Assembly (NCBI GenBank): GCA_964643615.1
Contig: CAZXTR010000029.1
Span: forward strand, 1 to 11,402
Origin: CAZXTR01 sp964643615
GTDB lineage: Bacteria > Pseudomonadota > Alphaproteobacteria > CAAHEQ01 > UBA3637
Reading direction: 5' to 3'
Length of the DNA: 11,402 nucleotides
The notes beneath the pieces are model-generated. The model did no database searches, was not told the DNA's origin, and saw only the letters and a list, made by a program, of their open reading frames with translations. Positions 1 through 6,380 of the stretch are shown in pieces (positions within the stretch are counted from its first letter, which is position 1; each line of letters opens with the position of its first letter). A program made the position numbers and the translations under genes.

Positions 1-1025
1 TAAAAAACTACGGATTGTCCAGGCGTAAATGACTTTTGAATCGTATCGTATTCGACCTTGACTCCATTTTTGATGGGGGTGATAGTTGCGGGAGAAGGGG
101 GGGCGGTTGATCTTTGTTTCGCAAAAGCCCGAAAAGGGTGTGACGGTGTTTCATCAAAAGCAATCCATGATAAGTTTGTGACAAATACAGTGGTCTGTTG
201 CAATTGTTCAGCCGTCCCTACATAAACGATATTGTGTTGCGCGTCTATTTCGGTAACAAACAATGGTTGAGGGTATGCAATTCTCAGTCCTTTTCTTTGT
301 CCAACGGTATAATTCCAAAAACCATAATGTTTTCCCAAAGGAGTTCCATCCAATAACATAATTAGCCCTTCCTTTGGAGGCATTTGAAGTAAATCATTGT
401 AATCCCCAGAATAAAAATCTTGGCTGTCGGGCTTATCGTAACTGTCTAATCCTTTTTCATGAGCTAGTTGTCGTGTTTGTGTTTTTGTTAAAACACCCAA
501 TGGAAACAAAGTTGTGGCTAATTGTTGTTGTTGAAGACGGTACAGAAAATAGCTTTGGTCTTTTTTTTCATCAACCCCCTTTTTTAGCAAAAAACGATTG
601 GATTGTTTTTCAATTTGTGCGTAATGCCCTGTGGAAAAATAATCAAAGGTGATTCCTGCTTCATACGCTTTTTGCTTTAATAAATCAAATTTCATCAAAG
701 CATTACACATGATACAAGGGTTGGGGGTATTTCCCTTTAAATACTCGGTTTTAAAATAGGTTAATATTTGACGATTGTATTCTTTAGAACAGTCAAAAAC
801 ATACGTTTTAATACCAAGTTTTTCTCCCAGTAAATGAATATCTGTAATTTCTTGTTTTTCTTGTGCTCCATAACATGCGTTTCCAGCCAATTTTAAATGA
901 GGAATGGCTTGATTGTAAATAGACATAGAAACCCCTGTGACATGATAACCCATATCTTTAAGCAACGCTGCTGTTAACGAAGAATCAACGCCTCCACTTA
1001 ATCCGACTATGACTGAGCTAACCAT
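1..1025 (-). CDS. mnmA: tRNA-specific 2-thiouridylase MnmA (partial, C-terminus off window)
   Basis: MnmA makes the s2U34 modification in tRNA-Lys, -Glu and -Gln in the cytoplasm, activating U34 with ATP and inserting sulfur from a relay or cysteine-bound source. The frame is open from ATG at 1025 to the window edge (341 codons; the family is usually about 360). Visible motifs are the PP-loop GLSGGVDSS (residues 8-16), NPCIMCN with Cys104 and Cys107 (102-108), the STGHYA block (131-136), KKDQSYFLYRL (154-163), and the C-terminal barrel ending in TPGQSVVF. The second catalytic cysteine of the common SQDICF motif is replaced: this protein reads SQDFYSGDY (201-209), with Tyr205 at the Cys position. 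I recall similar SQDFYSGDY forms in a subgroup of MnmA but cannot verify this. The start overlaps the end of the upstream antiporter gene by 19 nt, so the two are probably cotranscribed. The family call is certain; the missing Cys is the oddity. Confidence 0.95.
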   Translation of the reverse strand, partial: MVSSVIVGLSGGVDSSLTAALLKDMGYHVTGVSMSIYNQAIPHLKLAGNACYGAQEKQEITDIHLLGEKLGIKTYVFDCSKEYNRQILTYFKTEYLKGNTPNPCIMCNALMKFDLLKQKAYEAGITFDYFSTGHYAQIEKQSNRFLLKKGVDEKKDQSYFLYRLQQQQLATTLFPLGVLTKTQTRQLAHEKGLDSYDKPDSQDFYSGDYNDLLQMPPKEGLIMLLDGTPLGKHYGFWNYTVGQRKGLRIAYPQPLFVTEIDAQHNIVYVGTAEQLQQTTVFVTNLSWIAFDETPSHPFRAFAKQRSTAPPSPATITPIKNGVKVEYDTIQKSFTPGQSVVF

Positions 1026-1945
1026 GCGACATACCCAACGTATAAAATAAGATAAAACACACCAATGCTACGTGTGATATATCTTGAGAAACCTGATAAA
1101 ATTAACAGCGCTGTCGCTCCCATCATGACGAACAAGCTTACAATGACATCAGAAGGAACTTGAACTGGCGTGATAAGGGCTGTGAACCCTAAAATGAACA
1201 ATGCATTATAAATATTGCTCCCGACAACATTTCCAAAAGCAAAATCGTTGTGGTGACGTATAGAGGCCATCACAGACGCCGCTAATTCGGGCAATGAAGT
1301 ACCTACTGCAACAAGTGTTAATCCAATAATTGTTTCAGAAATACCCCAGTTTTTAGCTATAGAAATAGAACTTATGACTAAAAGTTGTGCTCCTCCAATC
1401 GTAAGTGCAATGCCAAAAACAGTGACTAAAAATGATAAAAAAATTGTTTTTTTTGAATATGTAATTGCATTTTTGTCGACGGCCTTTTTCCTTTGAGAAC
1501 GCTTTTCAGTAATATAACAATACCTAACATAAAAGACAAGCAATGCTACAAGTATTAATCCTGAGAAAAAATGAATACTTCCAACCCAAACAACAATCCC
1601 CAAAACAAGAGAAGATAAAATCAAAAATGTGCTATCTCGGCGAAACGCGGTTTTATCAATGGAAATCGGAAATACAATGGCGGAGATTCCTAAAACTAAG
1701 AAAATATTAGCTATGTTGCTACCAATGATATTACCAACAGCAATCCCGGGGGATGGTGGTGTTTGTAAAACGGCTAACAAGCTAGCAACTAACTCGGGGG
1801 TGGATGTGCCAAAACCAATTAGAACTATCCCGATTAACAATGGAGACAAATGCATCTTTTTAGCCAAAGAAACAGCTCCACGAACAAGCAAATCCCCTCC
1901 AAATACAAGCAACGCCAATCCAATAGTAAAATAAATGTATGTCAT
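1007..1945 (-). CDS. YrbG-like Na+/Ca2+ (CaCA family) antiporter
   Basis: This is an inner-membrane cation antiporter of the Ca2+:cation antiporter superfamily, expected to extrude Ca2+ in exchange for Na+ or another cation. The 312-residue protein shows the internal duplication typical of the family. The first alpha repeat has GFGTSTPEL (44-52) and GNIIGSN (71-77); the second has AVGTSLPEL (213-221) and GNVVGSN (238-244). The ion-coordinating acidic residues Glu51 and Glu220 are present. About ten hydrophobic segments are split by a basic cytoplasmic loop (about 142-166). The start ATG at 1945 has an AAGGA Shine-Dalgarno 6 nt upstream, and a promoter candidate lies at 1970-1998. Its 3' end overlaps mnmA by 19 nt. 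It lies beyond the terminator that follows the ATPase operon, so it is a separate unit. The family is clear; ion specificity cannot be read from sequence. Confidence 0.93.
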   Translation of the reverse strand: MTYIYFTIGLALLVFGGDLLVRGAVSLAKKMHLSPLLIGIVLIGFGTSTPELVASLLAVLQTPPSPGIAVGNIIGSNIANIFLVLGISAIVFPISIDKTAFRRDSTFLILSSLVLGIVVWVGSIHFFSGLILVALLVFYVRYCYITEKRSQRKKAVDKNAITYSKKTIFLSFLVTVFGIALTIGGAQLLVISSISIAKNWGISETIIGLTLVAVGTSLPELAASVMASIRHHNDFAFGNVVGSNIYNALFILGFTALITPVQVPSDVIVSLFVMMGATALLILSGFSRYITRSIGVFYLILYVGYVAWLAQS

Positions 1946-1969
1946 AAACCGTCCTTTCTTTTTGGCAAT

Positions 1970-1998
1970 AAGATAAAATACTTATATGTAAAAGTCAA
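1970..1998 (-). promoter_or_regulatory. Putative sigma70 promoter for the antiporter-mnmA unit
   Basis: On the minus strand there is TTGACT (1993-1998), a 17-nt spacer and TATCTT (1970-1975). This predicts a transcription start near 1963 and a leader of about 18 nt before the antiporter ATG at 1945. The -35 matches consensus at 5 of 6 positions and the -10 at 4 of 6. It sits just downstream of the intrinsic terminator, as expected if this unit is expressed independently of the ATPase operon. In AT-rich DNA, partial matches arise by chance, so this is moderate evidence. Confidence 0.5.
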
Positions 1999-2004
1999 AC
2001 GTTT

Positions 2005-2034
2005 AAAAAAGAAAAGCCCCCATTGAAGGGGGCT
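2005..2034 (-). terminator. Rho-independent terminator
   Basis: On the minus strand a perfect 7-bp stem (AGCCCCC, 2034-2028; GGGGGCT, 2021-2015) with a 6-nt loop is followed directly by the U-tract TTTCTTTTTT (2014-2005). Five consecutive G-C pairs and the U-run make this a textbook intrinsic terminator. It ends transcription that comes leftward from atpG and/or from the small RNA candidate, and separates that from the antiporter gene. Confidence 0.9.
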
Positions 2035-2138
2035 GGAAAAGAAGAGCAGGGGGGGAGAAAAAAGCTCTTTCTTTTTGGTTCATGGACTACTTAATAAGGG
2101 AGATAAATCCATGCAATGTAGCATTTTACATGCCACAT
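2005..2138 (-). ncRNA. Candidate structured small RNA with C-rich hairpin loops
   Basis: Between atpG and the antiporter, the minus strand carries a promoter-like element (2145-2173) and then about 134 nt up to the terminator U-tract. The predicted start (about 2138) falls exactly before hairpin 1: TGTGGCAT (2137-2130) pairs with ATGCTACA (2124-2117), 8 bp including one G-U, with a 5-nt loop. In hairpin 2, CATGGA (2113-2108) pairs with TCCATG (2086-2081), extendable by two pairs, and its loop shows CTCCC. In hairpin 3, AAGAGC (2069-2064) pairs with GCTCTT (2047-2042), and the 16-nt loop shows CTCCCCCCC. Hairpin 4 is the terminator. No convincing protein frame lies inside. I do not recognise it as a known RNA family. 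Loops rich in C are a known feature of sRNAs that bind Shine-Dalgarno regions. The alternative is that it is simply the structured 3' UTR of the ATPase transcript. Confidence 0.5.
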
Positions 2139-2144
2139 CTACAC

Positions 2145-2173
2145 AATATGTCATATTTCTTTATTTCTGTCAA
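2145..2173 (-). promoter_or_regulatory. Putative promoter for the small RNA, overlapping the atpG stop codon
   Basis: On the minus strand there is TTGACA (2168-2173, perfect consensus), a 17-nt spacer ending in TGA (extended -10 TGn), and CATATT (2145-2150, 4 of 6). An A-tract lies directly upstream of the -35. The 13-mer AAAAAACTTGACA found here also occurs at the atpD promoter, which favours a real promoter. The -35 box includes the TGA stop codon of atpG. Confidence 0.5.
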
Positions 2174-3078
2174 GTTTTTTTATAATTTTTTTTATTGTCT
2201 AGTTTTAAAGCCTCCGAACCCGATATAACGTCGATTAATTCTTCGGTAATGGATTCTTGGCGTTTTTGTTGAAATTCAATATTCAGAAGCTCAAGATTCT
2301 CATCAATGTTTTTTTCCGCACTTTGCATGTTTATCATACGGGTATAATGCTCTGCAGCAAGTGACATTGTAATGGCGCTTAATAAAGAAATCATCAGATA
2401 CTCTTGAATTAATTTTGAAAGCATGACTTTTGGTTTTAACGTCATGAATGGCACGTTATTTGTTGGCCAAGGTTCTGCTTGTAAATCTTTGTACATTTGA
2501 AATTGAAAAGGCAACAAAAATAAGTGTTCTATTTGAACAGGTTGTCCACTAAATCGTTTATGAAAAAAAACAATTGCTTGTTCGGCTTTTGTTCGTTCTA
2601 AAATTTGTTGCATCTTGATGATGACAGATGAGGCGATATTGTTTATGGTTTTAATGGAATTCGAAATAGGGTATTGAGCAATAGCTTGGATTTTATTTTG
2701 CTCTATGATGCCAGCCATCCTTTTCCCAATGGAAATAAAAGAAGTTTGTTTAATGTCGATTTTTTTATCAGCACAAAAAAGCATAACATGTTGGACAAGT
2801 TCTTTGTTAAAACGTCCCACTAATCCATTATCAGATCCGATTAAGATGATGACGGTTTTTAATCCTTTTGGTTCGCTTTTAGGGCGAGAAATTTGCAAAG
2901 AACGGTTGCGGATCATTGCATGAAAAGCTTTTTTAATCGTGTGTGTATATTCGATTAAAGATTTTTGAGTTTGCTCATATTGCAAAATACTTACCGAAGA
3001 AAGCGCTTTCATTGTTGTAACAATTTCGCGTAAATCTTGTGTTGTCTTTATTCTTTTGGACAAACTCTCTATAGTCAT
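2170..3078 (-). CDS. atpG: N-ATPase gamma subunit
   Basis: This is the central rotor shaft linking the AtpA/AtpD catalytic ring to the c-ring. The 302-residue protein begins with a typical gamma coiled-coil helix (SLSKRIKTTQDLREIVTTMK) and has the Rossmann-like motif SDNGLVGRFN (about 82-91). It ends with the conserved C-terminal helix motif RQESITEELIDVISGSEAL. The start ATG at 3078 is chosen because AAAGG (3088-3092) lies 9 nt upstream and because it starts 1 nt after the atpA TAG. An in-frame ATG at 3096 has no Shine-Dalgarno and would overlap atpA. Divergence from ordinary F-type gamma (for example NGLVGRF instead of RGLCGGF) fits the N-type subfamily. It is the last gene of the operon, and a short Lys-rich tail follows the last conserved motif. 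Confidence 0.94.
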   Translation of the reverse strand: MTIESLSKRIKTTQDLREIVTTMKALSSVSILQYEQTQKSLIEYTHTIKKAFHAMIRNRSLQISRPKSEPKGLKTVIILIGSDNGLVGRFNKELVQHVMLFCADKKIDIKQTSFISIGKRMAGIIEQNKIQAIAQYPISNSIKTINNIASSVIIKMQQILERTKAEQAIVFFHKRFSGQPVQIEHLFLLPFQFQMYKDLQAEPWPTNNVPFMTLKPKVMLSKLIQEYLMISLLSAITMSLAAEHYTRMINMQSAEKNIDENLELLNIEFQQKRQESITEELIDVISGSEALKLDNKKNYKKT

Positions 3079-3079
3079 G

Positions 3080-4594
3080 CTATAAAGCCTTTCCATTTTT
3101 TATTGATTCAGCAAAGGTTGTAAGCATTTTTTCTTTGGTTTTATTATCCAAATTTTGGCGGTTTAAAATGCGCTGGGCAACGTGTTTAAAAACGGTTTGC
3201 ATTAATTCAGAAATAATTTTTTGAGCAAGACGAACTTGCGCAACATTTAATGTATCAAGCAATCCTGCATTTGTTGCCATTAAGATAGCAATTTGGTCGC
3301 TTGCTTTCATAGGCTGAAATTGCCTTTGTTCAAGCACTAATCGAATTGCGCGTCCTCGGTTCAAGCGTTGAAGAGTTTCTCCATCTATTTGTGTCCCAAA
3401 ACGTGCAAACGATTCAAGTTCTTCAAATTGTGAATAAAATAATTTTAAAGGGCCAACTAAAGAACGATAGGCAGGTAATTGTGCATCTCCCCCAACTCTA
3501 GAAACAGAACGATTTGTATCAATAGAAGGCATGATTCCTTTTTGAAATAACGGTTCAGATAAGTAAATTTGTCCATCTGTGATGGAAATGATGTTTGTGG
3601 GGATATAGGCCGAAATATTCCCCGATTCTGTGGATACAATAGGCAGTGCAGTCAAAGACCCTCCGCCTAATTTTTTAACAAGATGCGTTGAGCGTTCCAA
3701 TAATCTAGAATGGATATAAAATATGTCTCCGGGGAAAGCTTCGCGTCCAGGAGGGTGACGGAGTAAAAGTGATATTTGACGATATGCTCGTGCATGATTG
3801 GTTAAATCGTCATAGACAATTAAAACGTCTTTCCCTTGTTCCATAAAAAATTCGCCGATAGTAGTTGCAGCATAGGGTGCAATATATTGCATACCCGCCT
3901 CATCATTCCCCGATGCTACAACCACTATTGTATTTTGTAGAGCATCGTATTTTTTTAAGTCGGCGATTACGCGTGCGACAGAAGATGCTTGTTGCCCAAT
4001 AGCACAATAAATGGAAATAACATTACTGTCTTTTTGGTTAATAATAGTATCCAACGCAATCGCAGTTTTTCCAGTTTGTTTATTCCCCAAAATTAATTCA
4101 CGTTGCCCTCGACCAATTGGCGTAAACGAATCAATGGCTTTTAATCCAGTTTGTAGGGGGACTTCAACTGGTGCACGATCCATGATAGAATAAGCTTCCC
4201 TTTCAATTGGGCGGCGTTCTTTAGCTAAAACAATCCCTTTTCCATCGAGAGGTTTCCCAACGGGATTAACGACACGTCCCAACAAATGCTTAGAAACAGG
4301 AACATCTAAAATTCTATTAGTCCGTTTAGCTTTGTCGCCGGCTTTTAAATGGTTTGGGCTGTCTAAAAAAACGACGCCTACGTTATCTTCGTACAAAGAT
4401 TGAACCATTCCAGATACATTACCATCGAAGAGTAACATTTCATCCATTTTGACGTTGGATAAACCCTTGATTAAAGCAGTGCCAGATGAAATGGATAAAA
4501 TCTCACTGACTTCACGACTTTTCAATTTTGGCTTCGTTTTTTTTGATGCTGATTGAATAATATTCATTGCATTTTGAGACGCTTTTTTAAACAT
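3080..4594 (-). CDS. atpA: N-ATPase alpha subunit
   Basis: This is the non-catalytic nucleotide-binding subunit of the alpha3beta3 hexamer. Its 504 residues match the normal length. The P-loop is GNKQTGKT (170-177), the Walker B region is VLIVYDDL (257-264), and the arginine finger lies in SVSRVGG (363-369, Arg366). Other family blocks are the N-terminal barrel (GTALIKGLSNV, 38-48), GRGQREL (161-167) and LLRHPPGREAFPGD (277-290). The P-loop has Asn171 where ordinary alpha chains usually have Asp. The start ATG at 4594 has AAAGGGG 6 nt upstream. It begins 11 nt after the atpF stop and is followed by atpG after 1 nt. The identity is clear; the N-type assignment rests mainly on operon order. Confidence 0.96.
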   Translation of the reverse strand: MFKKASQNAMNIIQSASKKTKPKLKSREVSEILSISSGTALIKGLSNVKMDEMLLFDGNVSGMVQSLYEDNVGVVFLDSPNHLKAGDKAKRTNRILDVPVSKHLLGRVVNPVGKPLDGKGIVLAKERRPIEREAYSIMDRAPVEVPLQTGLKAIDSFTPIGRGQRELILGNKQTGKTAIALDTIINQKDSNVISIYCAIGQQASSVARVIADLKKYDALQNTIVVVASGNDEAGMQYIAPYAATTIGEFFMEQGKDVLIVYDDLTNHARAYRQISLLLRHPPGREAFPGDIFYIHSRLLERSTHLVKKLGGGSLTALPIVSTESGNISAYIPTNIISITDGQIYLSEPLFQKGIMPSIDTNRSVSRVGGDAQLPAYRSLVGPLKLFYSQFEELESFARFGTQIDGETLQRLNRGRAIRLVLEQRQFQPMKASDQIAILMATNAGLLDTLNVAQVRLAQKIISELMQTVFKHVAQRILNRQNLDNKTKEKMLTTFAESIKNGKAL

Positions 4595-4605
4595 ATATAT
4601 CCCCT

Positions 4606-5379
4606 TTATTCTTGGCTAATTAAGCCCATTAATGCTTTATCAAGGTTTGTTTGAAACTCATCTAGGTATTCCTTTAAATTCCACGAAATAGATTTTTCTT
4701 GTGTTTGTATTTCACATCCAGCAAGTAATGAAGTGTCTTGTTTAAAAGTCAATATAACTTCGGCATTAATGCTTAAGACTTTTTCTATAAAATTTTTAAT
4801 ATGTTTTTTGTCCGCAGGTAAAATTTTTGATGCTGAAATAAAAGTCATTTTTTTTGTTTGATTAGCAATATATGCAAACGTTTTTTTTTCTTTGGCTGGA
4901 AGATAGTTAAGTTTTTTTTGAAATTCTTCGCTGATTAAATTATCTAAAGAAATTCCTGCCATTTGAGATAAAGATTGATCTGCAAAAATCCTAAATTGAT
5001 GAATCAATAAATTACGTAAAGAATCTCTAAAAACTGCTTTTTCTTGAATTAATTCTTGTTGCCAGCGTTGACGATTTTTTTCGACTTCCTCTTTTACTTC
5101 CGCCAACAAAGATTCTTTGATGTGCTCAGCTTGATTTTTGGCTTCTAATAATAAATTTTGTCGCTCGTCTTTAAAATCGGCTACTTTTTTTGCATATAAA
5201 GCTTGTTCTTCTTCGGCTTTTTTAGCCTGTTCTTTGGCCGAATTAAGGTAGAATGCAATTTTTTTTTGCCGTTCATTAACTGCGTTTAAAATAGGAAGAT
5301 ATAAAAACTTTTTTAAAAGCCAGACTAAAATAAAAAGATTAATAACCTGAGCAATAATCGTAATGGTATCAATTCCCAT
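4606..5379 (-). CDS. atpF: N-ATPase peripheral stalk subunit b with delta-like C-terminus
   Basis: This is the stator subunit that holds the catalytic head against the membrane. At 257 residues it is about 100 longer than a standard b subunit. It has one N-terminal membrane helix (about 5-24), a long charged helix likely to form a coiled coil (about 35-130), and a C-terminal region (about 130-250). The segment DTSLLAGCEIQ...SISWNLKEYLDEF (215-242) resembles the end of the delta/OSCP subunit, which typically reads D-S-L-hydrophobic-GG...D.S..G.L. No delta gene is present in the operon, so this domain probably does the delta job; that is inferred from motif resemblance. The ATG at 5379 has AAGGGG 5 nt upstream, and the start lies 10 nt after the atpE stop. 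Confidence 0.92.
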   Translation of the reverse strand: MGIDTITIIAQVINLFILVWLLKKFLYLPILNAVNERQKKIAFYLNSAKEQAKKAEEEQALYAKKVADFKDERQNLLLEAKNQAEHIKESLLAEVKEEVEKNRQRWQQELIQEKAVFRDSLRNLLIHQFRIFADQSLSQMAGISLDNLISEEFQKKLNYLPAKEKKTFAYIANQTKKMTFISASKILPADKKHIKNFIEKVLSINAEVILTFKQDTSLLAGCEIQTQEKSISWNLKEYLDEFQTNLDKALMGLISQE

Positions 5380-5389
5380 AATGACCCCT

Positions 5390-5668
5390 TTATTGTTCTG
5401 CTAATGAAATGGCATAATTCCAAAATGGGTTGGCATATAAAATTAAAAAAGTAATCAATAATGCATACAAAGCAGTCGTTTCTACCATAGCAACAGAAAC
5501 GAATAAAGTACTTCGAATTCGGCTTGCTTCGTCGGGTTGTTGAGCCATCGCTTGTAAAGCTGAGGCTGCTGCATTTCCTTCTCCGATTGCAGAACCAAGG
5601 CTGCCGATACCCATGCATAAACCTGCAGAAAGTACCGAAAAAGCACCTATTAAACCAATTGAATCCAT
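5390..5668 (-). CDS. atpE: N-ATPase c subunit (rotor ring, putative Na+ site)
   Basis: The protein is a two-helix hairpin of 92 residues that oligomerises into the ion-carrying ring. Helix 1 carries GEGNAAASAL with Glu30; the polar loop is QQPDEASR; helix 2 carries VETTALYALL with Glu63, Thr64, Thr65 and Tyr68. By ungapped alignment with the Ilyobacter tartaricus c subunit as I remember it, these correspond to Gln32, Glu65, Ser66, Thr67 and Tyr70, the Na+ ligands, with Gln replaced by a second Glu. The ATG at 5668 is chosen because AAGGAG (5675-5680) sits 6 nt upstream. A longer in-frame start at 5764 would add 32 residues overlapping atpB and has no support. It follows atpB by 16 nt. Confidence 0.96.
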   Translation of the reverse strand: MDSIGLIGAFSVLSAGLCMGIGSLGSAIGEGNAAASALQAMAQQPDEASRIRSTLFVSVAMVETTALYALLITFLILYANPFWNYAISLAEQ

Positions 5669-5674
5669 GTTTTT

Positions 5675-5680
5675 CTCCTT
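5675..5680 (-). promoter_or_regulatory. Strong ribosome binding site of atpE
   Basis: AAGGAG with a 6-nt spacer to the ATG at 5668 is the best Shine-Dalgarno in the operon. This fits the need for many c subunits per enzyme, and it decides the start against the upstream in-frame ATG at 5764. Confidence 0.8.
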
Positions 5681-5684
5681 TTTG

Positions 5685-6380
5685 TTAATAATATGTTTTT
5701 TCTTCTTCAATATAAGGGGTCTCTGGTTCAATGCTGGACGCATAAATAACGGCCAACAAAGCAAAAATATAGGCTTGAATAGACCCCGTCAACAAACCTA
5801 AGATTTGTGTGGGAAGAGGTAATAAAAATGGTAAAAAAGACGTTAAAATTGCGCCAAACATGACACCACTTAACATGTTTCCATATAAGCGTAAGGCCAT
5901 TGCAAAAGTCGTTGAAAATTCACTAAAAATATTCATTGGAAACATAATAAGAGAGGGTGTAATAAATTTGTTTAAATATTTTTTAACCCCTCCATTCTTA
6001 ATGGAAAAATAAGGAATAGCGAGAAAGACAATAAAAGCGAAAGCAAACGTAGTGCTTAAAGACGCTGTTGCCGGTTTAAACCATGGGAAAATTGTCAATA
6101 AATTACTCACGATAATGAACATAAACAAAGCCATTCCAAGCCCCATATATTTTAATGGATTATCCGAACTTGTTTCTTTAAACTCCGATTTCAACCAAAG
6201 GACAATCATTTCCATAAATGTTTGCCATTTTGAAATGTGAATATCGGTCGACAATTTGCGTATTGCTAGCCACGATAAAATAACCAATAAAAAATTAACA
6301 ATCCATGTGGACATAATCGTCGTATTGATGGGTATGTCAAAAAAATAAAAAACAATGGTTTGGTCATAATTTTCGAACAT
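5685..6380 (-). CDS. atpB: N-ATPase a subunit (ion channel stator)
   Basis: This integral membrane subunit provides the half-channels by which ions reach the c-ring. Its 231 residues are shorter than in E. coli but usual for this class. Five or six hydrophobic segments are visible. The essential arginine lies in AMALRLYGNMLSG (160-172, Arg164). The C-terminal helix IQAYIFALLAVIYASS (201-216) is the second conserved block. A short acidic tail follows (EPETPYIEEEK). The ATG at 6380 is preferred because GGAG lies 6 nt upstream; in-frame ATGs at 6392 and 6443 lack a ribosome binding site and extend deeper into atpR. With the chosen start it overlaps the end of atpR by 17 nt, consistent with coupled translation. 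Confidence 0.95.
   Translation of the reverse strand: MFENYDQTIVFYFFDIPINTTIMSTWIVNFLLVILSWLAIRKLSTDIHISKWQTFMEMIVLWLKSEFKETSSDNPLKYMGLGMALFMFIIVSNLLTIFPWFKPATASLSTTFAFAFIVFLAIPYFSIKNGGVKKYLNKFITPSLIMFPMNIFSEFSTTFAMALRLYGNMLSGVMFGAILTSFLPFLLPLPTQILGLLTGSIQAYIFALLAVIYASSIEPETPYIEEEKTYY

Noticed and set aside
374..652. Open plus-strand frame of 92 codons
   Set aside because: It lies wholly opposite mnmA, whose motifs are clear; the translation has no family features.
1629..1934. Open plus-strand frame of 101 codons
   Set aside because: It is antisense to the first half of the antiporter; the composition reflects the reverse of membrane-helix codons.
2005..2169. tRNA, SRP RNA or 6S RNA as identity of the intergenic RNA
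   Set aside because: No cloverleaf or TTC arm, no SRP GGAAG/GNRA-type core, and no long 6S-like bulged duplex; the four separate hairpins do not match these families.
3079..3096. Upstream ATG for atpG at 3096
   Set aside because: It has no Shine-Dalgarno and overlaps atpA; ATG 3078 has AAAGG at 9 nt and matches the family N-terminus.
5325..5618. Minus-strand frame of 97 codons overlapping atpE and atpF
   Set aside because: It is a shifted reading of atpE and the start of atpF, rich in Cys, Phe and Arg, without a ribosome binding site.
5669..5764. Longer N-terminus for subunit c (in-frame ATG at 5764)
   Set aside because: The extra 32 residues overlap atpB, contain a Lys-rich stretch foreign to c subunits, and the strong AAGGAG points to the ATG at 5668.
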